Shown here: piece by piece, positions 1 to 7,234 of the stretch
How positions within the stretch are numbered: the first letter of the stretch is position 1
Layout of the letters: the number at the start of each line of letters is the position of its first letter
Source: Clostridia bacterium
GTDB taxonomy: Bacteria > Bacillota > Clostridia > Oscillospirales > CAG-272
DNA: 8,562 nucleotides
Assembly (NCBI GenBank): GCA_017631215.1
Contig: JAGBTR010000135.1
Location: 1 to 8,562, forward strand
Direction: 5' to 3'
The notes under the pieces: model-generated
What the model was told of the DNA's origin: nothing
Database searches by the model: none
Seen by the model: the letters and a program-made list of their open reading frames with translations, nothing else
Program-made: the position numbers and the translations under genes

Positions 1-399
1 GGCAGAGCCGATGCGGCAGGCGGGGAGAATAGCGTTGCGAACGCGGATACCGTGATAGCCGACGGCGTGCTGGACGGCGTGACCTGCCTCGTGGGCGGCG
101 ATGCCGACAGCGGCGACGGTCGCCACGCTGTGCGTGCCCTGCGAGAGACGGATGACACGCGCTTGCGGGTCGTAGTGGTCGGTCATCTCGCCGCCGATCT
201 GCTCGATCTTGACGTCGTAAAGACCGTTGGCATCGAGAATGCGGCGCGCGGCGTCTGCGCCCGTCAGACCGTGGGCGTTGCGGACGCGACTGTATTTTGT
301 ATAGGCGGATTGGACAGAGATCTGCGCCCAAAAGGTGAAGATGAGGGCGGGGATGAGGATGAGGATGGTCCAATCGCCCCAGAAGTAGCCGAAGAACAT
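1..399 (-). CDS. yugP: YugP-family neutral zinc metallopeptidase (3' end cut by window edge)
   Basis: The first 133 residues of a membrane-anchored zinc metallopeptidase of the YugP family (B. subtilis YugP) are present; the stop lies beyond the left edge. The protein starts MFFGYFWGDW, followed by a hydrophobic segment at about residues 11-27 (ILILIPALIFTFWAQ) that should be a membrane anchor. The HEAGH zinc-binding motif is at residues 103-107, after the family-type stretch with GLTGADAARRIL (44-55) and DHYDP (74-78). Family members are about 225-230 residues, so roughly 40% is missing. The start is the ATG at 397-399, with a strong AGGAGG at 409-414 and a 9-nt spacer. It is the most distal gene visible in the fmt direction, but about 675 bases separate it from fmt, so it may be transcribed separately; I see no convincing promoter upstream. 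Substrates of this family are unknown to me. Confidence 0.93.
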   Translation of the reverse strand, partial: MFFGYFWGDWTILILIPALIFTFWAQISVQSAYTKYSRVRNAHGLTGADAARRILDANGLYDVKIEQIGGEMTDHYDPQARVIRLSQGTHSVATVAAVGIAAHEAGHAVQHAVGYHGIRVRNAILPACRIGSA

Positions 400-477
400 A
401 AGCAAAAACCTCCTTTTTCATAGGATGGGCGACGGGGGGAGATGATATGAGAGGGATATTTTGTTTGGGGAGGTGTT

Positions 478-950
478 CTATTTACGCTCGCACTGTCTGC
501 GGCGCGCGGGGAGAGGGGGATGGCGTTATGCCTTACAACTTCTTCCCTTTACGCTCACACTGCGCCCTTCGGGCGCGCGCTCGCGGCTGGTGCGTCTTCA
601 TTCTTTGCCTTGTGGCAAAGAACGAAGCAAGAAAACACACCAAAGGGCAAGCCCTTTGGAAACCCGCGCGGCGTTGCCGCGCTCCGTTCGCGCCTTCGGT
701 GGGAAACTTCGTTTCCCAAGGCGGCGCTCAAAGGTTTTGTTCGGCAAAATTTCGCGTTCACGGCTTAAAGAAAGCCGCGAACACTTTGGGGGGTACTGTT
801 GCCGTTTTGATGGCGGAAAGCGTTTGTTTTTGCCGCTTGACAACTTCGAAACTAACCCTTGGGGTAGGGGGGGACGGAGCAATATTCGCGAAGCGAATTT
901 GCACCGAGCGAAGCGAGGAGAGCCCCAAGGAAGCGCTGAAGTTGTTGGGC
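478..950. repeat. Array of at least seven inverted repeats (palindrome-rich intergenic element)
   Basis: Successive hairpins seen by eye: 562-576 (GCGCCC-TTC-GGGCGC); 596-627 (9-bp perfect stem TTCTTTGCC/GGCAAAGAA, extended by CTTC/GAAG across one mismatch); 640-659 (CCAAAGGGC-AA-GCCCTTTGG); 666-682 (GCGCGGC-GTT-GCCGCGC); 691-723 (GGGAAAC-TTC-GTTTCCC inside CGCCTT/AAGGCG); 756-782 (GTTC-CGGCTT/AAGCCG-GAAC, one mismatch). The last is a nested structure, with outer stem ACAACTTC (840-847)/GAAGTTGT (938-945), middle stem CCTTGGGG (857-864)/CCCCAAGG (923-930) and inner hairpin ATTCGC-GAA-GCGAAT (884-898). The left end has a degenerate direct repeat of TTTACGCTC(G/A)CACTG near 481 and 548. The density suggests a dispersed non-coding repeat family or a structured RNA, not chance. 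The boundaries are approximate, and I cannot verify other copies from one window. Confidence 0.75.
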
Positions 951-1009
951 TAAAGGAAGATAGCTAACGCGCCAATCTAATTATTTTTTAAAAGTTTTTG
1001 GGGGTGCAG

Positions 1010-1033
1010 GGGGGCTTTTTTCAAAAAGCCCCC
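1010..1033 (-). terminator. GC-rich hairpin downstream of fmt; possible but atypical terminator
   Basis: A perfect 11-bp inverted repeat (GGGGGCTTTTT, 2-nt loop, AAAAAGCCCCC) lies 42 bases beyond the fmt stop codon. Its position fits transcription termination of the fmt series. The sequence immediately 3' of the stem on the minus strand is C-rich and then A-rich, with no run of U, and the plus strand has no U run either. It is therefore not a textbook intrinsic terminator. It could instead protect the mRNA 3' end or belong to the neighbouring repeat element. Confidence 0.45.
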
Positions 1034-1070
1034 TTGCGCGTTTCCTTGCGCGTTCCCTTGCATCGTCTCC
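1034..1070. repeat. Three tandem 12-13-base units next to the hairpin
   Basis: TTGCGCGTTTCC (1034-1045) is followed directly by TTGCGCGTTCCC (1046-1057), then by a diverged third unit TTGCATCGTCTCC (1058-1070). The first two differ at one base. The block ends six bases before the fmt stop codon and abuts the hairpin at 1010-1033. I assign no function; replication slippage is the simplest origin. Confidence 0.6.
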
Positions 1071-1075
1071 CGTTC

Positions 1076-2023
1076 TTATTGCAACACATCCCCAACCGCG
1101 ATCTTTCTGCCGCGGATGAAGTCGGCGGCGGGCATACGACCCTTGCCTTCGGGGAGGACACGGGTGAGGGCGAGGGTGGTGGCGTTGCCGCAAGCGACGA
1201 CGATCTCACCGCCGTCGAGCGAGAGGACGGTACCGACCGCGACGCCGTCGGGGCAGGGGAGGTCGGACACACGCGCGGCGAGAATCTTGAGCAGCTTGCC
1301 GTCGGGCGTGTGGGTAAAGGCGAGCGGAATGGGTGACAGACCGCGAATGCGATCGTGCAGCGCGCGTGCGCAGTGCGAGAAGTTGAGCAGACAATCCGCC
1401 TTGTCGATCTTGGCGGCGTAGGTCGCGAGCGCATCGTCCTGCTTTTCGGGGACGAGAGCGCCCGCGCGAAGCGCGTCGATCGTGCGAAGAAGCGTGTCCG
1501 CGCCGACCGCGCCGAGGCGGTCGTGAATGTCCTCGAAATTATCGTTTTGCTCAATGGCGACCTCGCTCTTGAGTAGCATATCGCCCGTGTCGAGTCCCTC
1601 GGCCATATACATCGTCGTGATGCCCGTCACCGCACAGCCGTCGATGATGGCGCGCTGCATGGGCGCGGCACCGCGATAGGCGGGCAGGAGCGAGCCGTGG
1701 ACGTTGATGCAGCCGTGCTTGGGGTAGTCCAGTACGTTTTTGGGCAGGATCTTACCGTACGCCACGACCACGATCAGCTCGGGATCAAGCTCGGCGAGCA
1801 GAGCGGCAAAGTCGTCGCCGCGCAGCGTGGTCGGCTGGTAGACGGGCAAGCCGTGCTCCTGTGCGTATACCTTGACGGGGGGCGGCGCGAGGTCGTAGCC
1901 GCGTCCTCGGGGCTTGTCGGGCTGGGTGACGACGCCAATGACCGTCGTATCCTCGCCCGCCTCAACGAGCGCCTTGAGAGAGAAAACGGCAAAGTCGGGC
2001 GTGCCCATAAACAGAATTCTCAT
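1076..2023 (-). CDS. fmt: Methionyl-tRNA formyltransferase
   Basis: Fmt transfers a formyl group from 10-formyltetrahydrofolate to the amino group of Met-tRNA(fMet), producing the initiator used in bacterial translation. The 315-residue protein has the usual length. The N-terminus MRILFMGTPDFAV opens the Rossmann-type catalytic domain (to about residue 205). The formyltransferase signature NVHGSLLPAYRGAAP spans 107-121. N107, H109 and D145 (in GLDTGDM) align with the catalytic Asn-His-Asp triad of the family. The C-terminal tRNA-binding domain follows, from about 210. The start ATG (2021-2023) overlaps the def stop as ATGA. Its ribosome binding site (GGAGGAGG, about 2028-2035) is formed by the last Glu codons of def, so translation of the two is probably coupled. 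The pairing with def is functionally coherent: Fmt adds the formyl group that Def removes. Confidence 0.98.
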   Translation of the reverse strand: MRILFMGTPDFAVFSLKALVEAGEDTTVIGVVTQPDKPRGRGYDLAPPPVKVYAQEHGLPVYQPTTLRGDDFAALLAELDPELIVVVAYGKILPKNVLDYPKHGCINVHGSLLPAYRGAAPMQRAIIDGCAVTGITTMYMAEGLDTGDMLLKSEVAIEQNDNFEDIHDRLGAVGADTLLRTIDALRAGALVPEKQDDALATYAAKIDKADCLLNFSHCARALHDRIRGLSPIPLAFTHTPDGKLLKILAARVSDLPCPDGVAVGTVLSLDGGEIVVACGNATTLALTRVLPEGKGRMPAADFIRGRKIAVGDVLQ

Positions 2024-2478
2024 TCGACCTCCTCCATATACTCGGCGAAGTCGACGAACAGCTTGCCGTCCAGATGGTCGATCTCGTGGCAGAAGGCGCG
2101 TGCGAGCAGCTCGGAGCCGCTCATCTCAAATTCCTTGCCGTGGCGGTCGGTGGCGCGCACCGTGACGTGCATCGGTCGCTTGACCATACCGTACTGATTG
2201 GGCAGCGACAGACAGCCCTCCGAGCCCTCCTGCTCGCCTGCGCGGGCGATGATCTTGGGGTTGATGAGCTCGATGAGCTGACCCTGCTCGACCTCGACGA
2301 TGGCGATGCGGCGAAGCACGCCCACCTGCGGGGCGGCAAGTCCTACGCCGTCAGCGGCGTGCATTGTCTCGGCCATATCGTCGAGCAGCGTGAGAATGGA
2401 GGGGGTAATGGTTTCGACGGGACGGCAGACGCGACGCAGCGTGTCGTCGCCGTATTGAACGATTTTTCTTTTAGCCAT
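2020..2478 (-). CDS. def: Peptide deformylase
   Basis: Peptide deformylase is a metal-dependent hydrolase, commonly with iron at the active site, that removes the N-formyl group from nascent proteins at the ribosome exit. The 152-residue product carries all three family motifs: GVGLAAPQ (44-51), EGCLSLP (87-93, metal ligand C89) and HEIDH (131-135, two His ligands and the catalytic Glu). A longer frame extends upstream to 2601, but I chose the ATG at 2476-2478. It gives the canonical start MAKRKIVQYGDDTLR and has AAAGGA at 2488-2493 with a 9-nt spacer, whereas the extension would run into priA in another frame and has no homologous character. The stop overlaps the fmt start by 4 nt, and 34 nt separate def from priA upstream. 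The short C-terminus fits the compact deformylases common in Clostridia. Confidence 0.97.
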   Translation of the reverse strand: MAKRKIVQYGDDTLRRVCRPVETITPSILTLLDDMAETMHAADGVGLAAPQVGVLRRIAIVEVEQGQLIELINPKIIARAGEQEGSEGCLSLPNQYGMVKRPMHVTVRATDRHGKEFEMSGSELLARAFCHEIDHLDGKLFVDFAEYMEEVE

Positions 2479-2512
2479 AACGGATGATCCTTTCTTTGGT
2501 TGCGGGTGTCGC

Positions 2513-5005
2513 TTATAGCGTGGAGGGGTTGAGATCGATCGACAGCGAGGTCGAGCCGCGCGAACGGTCGAAGGTCGAGAGCAGTGTGGCAAACAGCGCA
2601 CGCGACCGCTTGTTCAGGCGGCACTTGACCACCATACGCATACGGTAGCGGTTGTCGACGCGGTAAACGGGAGCCTCAAACGGCCCGAAGACGACCGTCT
2701 GCACGTCCGAAAACGTTTCCTTGAGCAGCTCGGAGAGCTCCTCGGCAAGTCTTGTCGCCGCCAGCATCAGCTCCTTTTCGTCCTTGCAGGACAGCGTCAA
2801 GAGAGCGATGTCGCAAAACGGCGGAAAGACCAGCATACGCCGCAAGCGGATCTCGCGGGCGTAGAAGGTTTCGTAGTCCTGCGCGCAGGCAAGACGAATG
2901 ACGTCGGACTCGGGGTTGGCGGTCTGAATGATGGCACGCCCCGGCGTCGAGGCGCGACCCGCCCGCCCGATGACCTGCGTCAGCTGGGCAAAGGTGCGCT
3001 CGCCCGCGCGGTAGTCGTCCACGTAGAGCGAGGCGTCGGCGTTGAGCACACCGACCAGCGTCACGTCGGGGAAATCGTGCCCCTTGGTCACCATCTGGGT
3101 GCCGAGCAGGATGTCCGCCTCGTGTGCGCGGAACTGACCGAGCATACGGTCATAGGAGAATTTGGAGGTGGTCGTGTCGGTGTCCATACGAAGCACACGC
3201 GCACTCGGCATCAGCTCGCAAAGCTCCTGCTCGACGCGCCGGGTGCCGTAGCCGCCGCGGTTCAGGTGGGGCGAGGCGCACTCGGGACAGACCGACGGAA
3301 GTGGCTTGCGACTGCCGCAGAAATGGCAGACCAGCTCGCCGCGCGACCAATCGCCGCGCCGTGTGTGGTAGGTCATCGCCACCGAGCAACGGTCGCATTT
3401 GATGGCACCTCCGCACGTGCGGCAGGAAACGAAGCGGTGGTAGCCGCGTCGGTTGAGAAACAAAATGGATTGCTTGCTCGCCTTGAGATTTTGCACCAGC
3501 TCGCCGCAAAGGAGCGAGCCCAAGGGAGACTCGTTGCCGCCCGCCGCCTCACCGCGCGTGTCGGCGATGACGACCTCGGGAAGCACCGCCTTGCCGTAGC
3601 GGGCGGTCAGCTTGATGAGCGTATAGCTGCCCTCGACCGCCTTGTGATAGCTCTCGAGCGAGGGCGTGGCGGAGGCAAGCAGCATCAGCGCGCCGCTCTT
3701 GGCACAGCGATAGCGTGCGACGTCGTGGGCGCGGTATTTGGGACTCATATCGGACTTGTAGGTATGCTCCTGCTCCTCGTCGATCAGGATCGCGCCGAGA
3801 TTTTGAACGGGCGCGAAGACGGCAGAGCGCGTGCCGATGACAACGGTCGACCGACCCGTGCGGATGCGCTCGTAAGCGTCGTACCGCTCGCCTGCCGACA
3901 GCCCCGAATGGATGACCGACACGCACGCGCCGAAGCGCGAGCAAAAGATGGCGATGGTCTGGGGGGTCAGCGCGATCTCGGGCAGCAGCACGATCGCACC
4001 CTTGCCGTGCGCGAGCAGATGCTCGATCAGACGGAGCATCACCGCCGTCTTGCCGCTTCCCGTGACGCCGTGCAGGAGCGCCGCGTGGGGCTCACCGCTG
4101 TCGACAAAGCCGCGCAGCGTCTCAAAGGCCGCCGCCTGCTGCTCGTTGAGCGTGATGGGGGGCGGGGGAGGGGCATCCTCGGGCGGCTGATAGGGGTTGC
4201 GGTCGCACACCAGCCGATGCTCGACCAGCACGCCGCTTTTGGTCAGACCAGTCAGCACGCTCTGGGTGCAATCGGCCAGCTCGCACAGCTGCTTGTCGCT
4301 GATGGGATCCTCGCTCTCAAGCAGAGTGCGGACGATGATCCTTTGCTTGTCCGAGCGGATGCGGGCACCGCCGACCTCCTCACCCGAGAGCAACGCCTCG
4401 GCCCGAGGGGGCGTGACGTTCAAACGGCGGCAAACGGTGTAGCTGGTCGCATCCACGTCGCGGTAGACGGCATCGCGCACGATGGCACGTCGACGGCGCA
4501 GACGGACGAGCTGGTCGTCCACCGTTGTGCCGAAGCGACCCCGCAGCTTTTGGGTCGACACCTCACCCGCCGTGCGGATGTAGTGAAGCAGGGCGCTGTC
4601 CTCGGGATGAGCGGCCTCGGGGTAGGTGTCGGGGGCGCTCGGGTGAATGCGATAGACCTCGGTCATGCGTGTCAGCACGAAGGTGGGAACGATGGCGCGC
4701 ACCGCGTCACCGATCGTGCACAGCGTCTGCTCCTTCATAAAGAGGGCCAGCCCCAGCATCTCCTCGGAGAGCGAGATGCGGTCGGTCGAGACGGCGATGA
4801 TGGGCTTGAGCGAGTCGTATTGGCTCGTCTTTCTCACCTCGACGGTCAGCGCCAGATGCCGACGGTTGGATTTTCCGAAGGGAACGGTAACAAAAGAACC
4901 GCGATGTACCTCGTCACACAGCGAGCGAGGGACGGAATAATCGTAGATGCGGTCAATGGCAAAGGGTGCATCCAACAGATACACGCCGACAAACATTTCC
5001 GTCAT
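2513..5005 (-). CDS. priA: Primosomal protein N' (replication restart helicase PriA)
   Basis: PriA is a 3'-to-5' superfamily 2 DNA helicase that recognises stalled forks and reloads the replisome. The 830-residue protein shows the family layout: an N-terminal 3'-DNA-binding domain (about 5-105, VYLLDAPFAIDRIYDY); winged-helix-like segments (about 135-270); a proline-rich linker (278-284); and a helicase core with Walker A GVTGSGKT (313-320), motif II DEEQ (409-412) and motif III SATPS (445-449). Eight cysteines in CxxC pairs (528/531, 537/540, 560/563, 573/576) form the two zinc sites. Motifs V and VI follow (GTQMVTKGHDFPDV 635-648; QVIGRAGRA 677-685), then the C-terminal domain. Motif II reads DEEQ, not the DEEH of E. 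coli, a variant I associate with clostridial PriA. The start is ATG 5003-5005 with GGGAGG at 5013-5018. In B. subtilis coaBC sits between rpoZ and priA; it is absent here. Confidence 0.97.
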   Translation of the reverse strand: MTEMFVGVYLLDAPFAIDRIYDYSVPRSLCDEVHRGSFVTVPFGKSNRRHLALTVEVRKTSQYDSLKPIIAVSTDRISLSEEMLGLALFMKEQTLCTIGDAVRAIVPTFVLTRMTEVYRIHPSAPDTYPEAAHPEDSALLHYIRTAGEVSTQKLRGRFGTTVDDQLVRLRRRRAIVRDAVYRDVDATSYTVCRRLNVTPPRAEALLSGEEVGGARIRSDKQRIIVRTLLESEDPISDKQLCELADCTQSVLTGLTKSGVLVEHRLVCDRNPYQPPEDAPPPPPITLNEQQAAAFETLRGFVDSGEPHAALLHGVTGSGKTAVMLRLIEHLLAHGKGAIVLLPEIALTPQTIAIFCSRFGACVSVIHSGLSAGERYDAYERIRTGRSTVVIGTRSAVFAPVQNLGAILIDEEQEHTYKSDMSPKYRAHDVARYRCAKSGALMLLASATPSLESYHKAVEGSYTLIKLTARYGKAVLPEVVIADTRGEAAGGNESPLGSLLCGELVQNLKASKQSILFLNRRGYHRFVSCRTCGGAIKCDRCSVAMTYHTRRGDWSRGELVCHFCGSRKPLPSVCPECASPHLNRGGYGTRRVEQELCELMPSARVLRMDTDTTTSKFSYDRMLGQFRAHEADILLGTQMVTKGHDFPDVTLVGVLNADASLYVDDYRAGERTFAQLTQVIGRAGRASTPGRAIIQTANPESDVIRLACAQDYETFYAREIRLRRMLVFPPFCDIALLTLSCKDEKELMLAATRLAEELSELLKETFSDVQTVVFGPFEAPVYRVDNRYRMRMVVKCRLNKRSRALFATLLSTFDRSRGSTSLSIDLNPSTL

Positions 5006-5083
5006 ACTGCGACCTCCCTCTCATGCGGTGAACGGGACACGCGGTTCCCATAGATTCCCCGAAGCGGGGTGATGTGACATTGC

Positions 5084-5383
5084 TTACTCCGCAACGACGC
5101 TCTGCTCCTCCTCATCGTCGGAGGCGTGAGCCAGGACGAAATCACCCGAGCGGATGTGGTTGATGGCGACCTTGACCGCCTTTTCGTCTCTGTATTCCTT
5201 GTCGATCATATTGCTGATCGACTTCTCGCCGTCCTTGGCGCCCGAGGCGACGGCCTTCTCGGCGGTCTCTCTCTGGCGGACGTATTCATCGGTGATCATG
5301 CGGGCGCACTTGGCGGTCGCGATCACGAGCTCGTAGCGGTTGAAATCACCGCTGGTCAACTGGTGGATGGTGGGGTAAAGCAT
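5084..5383 (-). CDS. rpoZ: DNA-directed RNA polymerase omega subunit
   Basis: Omega is the small RNA polymerase subunit that helps fold and retain beta-prime. The 99-residue product has the family N-terminus, MLYPTIHQLTSGDFNRYELVIATAKCARMI. It corresponds to the usual 'P-x-hydrophobic-x-x-L ... RY-x-LV-x-x-AAKRAR' pattern, with R16-Y17 and the AKCAR helix at 24-28. The KAVKVAINHIRSGDF stretch (68-82) matches the conserved C-terminal segment of clostridial omega, and the tail is acidic (DDEEE at 88-92). Two features are slightly unusual: Cys replaces the more common Arg in AAKRAR, and an insert-like stretch lies at about 40-58. The start ATG is at 5381-5383, with AGAGAGG at 5392-5398. It lies 57 nt after gmk and 78 nt before priA, with only a short weak hairpin (CCCCG-AAG-CGGGG, 5057-5069) in the latter gap. 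Confidence 0.92.
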   Translation of the reverse strand: MLYPTIHQLTSGDFNRYELVIATAKCARMITDEYVRQRETAEKAVASGAKDGEKSISNMIDKEYRDEKAVKVAINHIRSGDFVLAHASDDEEEQSVVAE

Positions 5384-5440
5384 AAGTCGTGCCTCTCTTT
5401 CTCTGTCGTTGCGTATGTAGAAGGGTGTACAGTGTTGGTG

Positions 5441-6055
5441 TCAGTTGTCTTGGGCAAAATAGTCGGTGACGGCGTCGGGATGGCGCGCGGTGGCGCATTT
5501 CTCGGCGCGGATGATGGACAGAATGTCCTCAGCGCAGGCGATCTGACCGCCGTCGTGGTTGTAGACGACGTAATCGTATTCGGGCATCAAGACCACCTCG
5601 TTGCGCGCCTGGTCAAGACGGGCGAGGATCTTGTCCTCGGTCTCGGTGCCGCGACCGCGAAGTCTTGCCTCCTGCACCGCATAGCTGGGCGGCAGCAGCA
5701 TGATCAGAACGGCGGCGGGGAATTTCTTTTTGATCTGCATCGCGCCGTCGACCTCGATCTCCAGAATGAGATTCTTGCCGCTCTCCAGCACTGCCTCGGC
5801 CTCGCGGCGGGGCGAGCCGTAGTAGTTGCCGCAGTATTCGGTGTATTCCAGCATACCGTCCTCGCCGAGTCGCTCGCGGAAGGCGTCGACCGAAACGAAG
5901 CGATAGGAGACGCCGTCGACCTCGCCAGGGCGGGGTGCGCGGGTCGTCCAGGAAACCGAGTAGACGAAGTCACCCGTTTCCATCAGCTCCTTGATGACGG
6001 TGCCCTTACCCGAGCCCGCGGGGCCCGAGATCACGATCATAAGTCCGTTGTTCAT
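5441..6055 (-). CDS. gmk: Guanylate kinase
   Basis: Guanylate kinase phosphorylates GMP to GDP with ATP, an essential step in GTP/dGTP supply and in recycling after (p)ppGpp turnover. The 204-residue length is typical. The P-loop is GPAGSGKGT (11-19). The GMP-binding region contains [21 protein letters not shown] (33-53), with R39, R42 and Y51 in the expected positions, then [11 protein letters not shown] (70-80). The lid region with [17 protein letters not shown] (131-147) carries the arginines that contact ATP phosphates. The start ATG (6053-6055) overlaps the remA stop as ATGA. The ribosome binding site GAGGAGGAGG (within 6061-6072) is encoded by the Glu-rich tail of remA. The remA-gmk-rpoZ order is standard in Bacillota. 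Confidence 0.98.
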   Translation of the reverse strand: MNNGLMIVISGPAGSGKGTVIKELMETGDFVYSVSWTTRAPRPGEVDGVSYRFVSVDAFRERLGEDGMLEYTEYCGNYYGSPRREAEAVLESGKNLILEIEVDGAMQIKKKFPAAVLIMLLPPSYAVQEARLRGRGTETEDKILARLDQARNEVVLMPEYDYVVYNHDGGQIACAEDILSIIRAEKCATARHPDAVTDYFAQDN

Positions 6056-6333
6056 TCTGCTTCCTCCTCCTCGGCGACGGTGTCGTCAATGCCGCTCTCG
6101 CCGGCCTCAAGGCGTCCTGCGATGGTCTCGGCCTGAATGGCAGAGAGAATGACGTGATCCGAGTCGGTGATGATGACCGACCGCGCGCGCCGTCCGCAGG
6201 TCACGTCGATGGCGCGACCGTCATCCTTGGCGCTCTGAATGAGACGCTTGATGGGGGCGGGGTCGGGACTGGTCAGCGTGACCACGCGGTCAACCGCGAC
6301 CATATTTCCAAAGCCGATGTTGATAAATTTCAT
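6052..6333 (-). CDS. remA: RemA-family DNA-binding regulator (extracellular matrix regulator, DUF370)
   Basis: The start [17 protein letters not shown] is nearly the RemA consensus. In B. subtilis RemA is an oligomeric DNA-binding protein that activates biofilm-matrix and osmoprotection genes; its role in Clostridia is far less known. The core spans about 1-76. R16 and the R48-R49 pair (in GRRAR) align with B. subtilis R18 and R50-R51, which have been implicated in DNA binding. The [24 protein letters not shown] block (52-75) is also diagnostic. After the core, an acidic tail (EEEEAE at the end) makes it slightly longer than some relatives and supplies the gmk ribosome binding site. Its own site, AGAGGTGG (6337-6344), touches the yicC stop codon, with 10 nt between the genes. 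Given its constant place ahead of gmk, a role in general cell physiology, not only biofilm formation, is possible (inference). Confidence 0.95.
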   Translation of the reverse strand: MKFINIGFGNMVAVDRVVTLTSPDPAPIKRLIQSAKDDGRAIDVTCGRRARSVIITDSDHVILSAIQAETIAGRLEAGESGIDDTVAEEEEAE

Positions 6334-6343
6334 AGTCCACCTC

Positions 6344-7234
6344 TTATTCCAGATTCTGGATCTGCTCGCGGATCTTTTCCAGCTCGTTTTTGGCGTCGAC
6401 CACGCGGTGTGCGATCTCGGCGTCGGCGCACTTGGAGCCGATGGTGTTGATCTCGCGGTTCATCTCCTGCACGAGAAAATCGAGCTTGCGTCCGACGGCG
6501 TCGCTTGCGTTCATCAGCTCCTCAAAGAGCGAGAAGTGCGAGCCGAGGCGCACCAGCTCCTCGTCGACGGCGATCTTGTCGGCGTGCAGGGCACACTCGG
6601 TCAGAATGCGGTTTTCGTCGGCCGTGATGCGGTTGTCGGCGAGAATGGTGCGAAGTCGCTCCTCCAGCTTTTTGCGATAGCCGCCCACGTCCTCTGCGGA
6701 AAGTCTGTCGACGTCGCTGATGAGCGTGCGGATGGTCTGCAGCTTGCCGAGCAGGTCGGCGCGCAATCTTGCGCCCTCGCGCTCACGGGCGGCGAGGAAG
6801 GCGTCGGTTGCCTCGGCCAACGCGGGAAGGAGGGTCTCCTTCCAGATCTGCTCGGGGTCGACGTCGGTCTGCTCCTTGGCAAAAATGGCGGGATTGGCGG
6901 CGACGCGACTGACCGTAATGTCGTCGGTCAGACCGTAGGTGTCGCGCAGATAATACAGCGTTTGCAGATAGGCGCGCACAGCCTCGTCGTTGACGGCTGC
7001 GGTGGGGTCGGCGGCGGCTCTGTTTTCGAGCGTGACCGTCACGTCCACCTTACCGCGCGCGATGCCGCGGCTCTGCAGGTAGGGGCGGATGTACTCCTCG
7101 ACGCCCGCCCAAGCGCGGGGCAGACGGGGCGAGACGTCCAGATAGCGGTTGTTGACCGACCGCATCTCAACGGTGACCGTATGTTGATCGTTCGCGCACG
7201 CGGCGCGTCCGAAGGCTGTCATAGAACGGATCAT
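6344..7234 (-). CDS. yicC: YicC/YloC-family endoribonuclease
   Basis: YicC-family proteins (YloC in B. subtilis) are endoribonucleases; E. coli YicC has been linked to small-RNA turnover. The 296-residue length is typical. The N-terminal YicC domain opens [11 protein letters not shown] and contains [18 protein letters not shown] (23-40) and the [12 protein letters not shown] strand (56-67). A central helical, charged region (about 120-215) follows. The C-terminal DUF1732 segment has [12 protein letters not shown] (229-240) and ends with [21 protein letters not shown] (248-268) and [19 protein letters not shown] (278-296), which are highly conserved in the family. The start ATG (7232-7234) gives the family-standard N-terminus; AAGGAG (7246-7251) sits 11 nt upstream, a slightly long spacing. 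It is the first gene of the minus-strand series, behind a strong promoter at 7294-7322. Confidence 0.96.
   Translation of the reverse strand: MIRSMTAFGRAACANDQHTVTVEMRSVNNRYLDVSPRLPRAWAGVEEYIRPYLQSRGIARGKVDVTVTLENRAAADPTAAVNDEAVRAYLQTLYYLRDTYGLTDDITVSRVAANPAIFAKEQTDVDPEQIWKETLLPALAEATDAFLAAREREGARLRADLLGKLQTIRTLISDVDRLSAEDVGGYRKKLEERLRTILADNRITADENRILTECALHADKIAVDEELVRLGSHFSLFEELMNASDAVGRKLDFLVQEMNREINTIGSKCADAEIAHRVVDAKNELEKIREQIQNLE

Larger units (their letters stand above)
400..1075. other. Gene-free interval between fmt and yugP, rich in inverted repeats
   Basis: No believable gene lies here. Open frames exist in several overlapping registers at about 447-967, but they are shadows of palindromic GC-rich sequence: none has a recognisable domain, and none has a ribosome binding site I would trust. 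Only the AGGAGG belonging to yugP (409-414) is clearly functional. The interval holds the palindrome array (478-950), a GC-rich hairpin (1010-1033) and three near-identical 12-base units (1034-1070). These are listed separately. Confidence 0.8.

Noticed and set aside
478..950. CRISPR array or insertion sequence as the explanation for the repeats near fmt
   Set aside because: The stems differ in sequence from one another with no constant direct repeat or uniform spacers, and no transposase frame is present.
447..967. Two 168-residue frames (447-953 and 461-967) in different registers over the fmt-yugP gap
   Set aside because: They overlap each other in different frames, follow inverted repeats, and have Cys/Arg-rich low-plausibility compositions; this region is better read as non-coding repeats.
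2020..2601. A longer def start giving a 193-residue protein
   Set aside because: The extra 41 residues overlap the priA 3' end, do not resemble deformylase, and have no good ribosome binding site; the internal ATG at 2476-2478 has one.
3077..5053. A 658-residue open frame on the plus strand
   Set aside because: It is antisense to priA over nearly its whole length, has no recognisable domain, and is expected from high-GC codon use. PriA on the other strand has every family motif.
5057..5069. A 5-bp hairpin CCCCG/CGGGG between rpoZ and priA as a terminator
   Set aside because: The stem is short and has no U-run on either strand; it cannot be called a terminator.
5126..6136. A 336-residue plus-strand open frame across rpoZ and gmk
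   Set aside because: It is antisense to two clearly recognised genes, with no domain and no ribosome binding site that I would trust.
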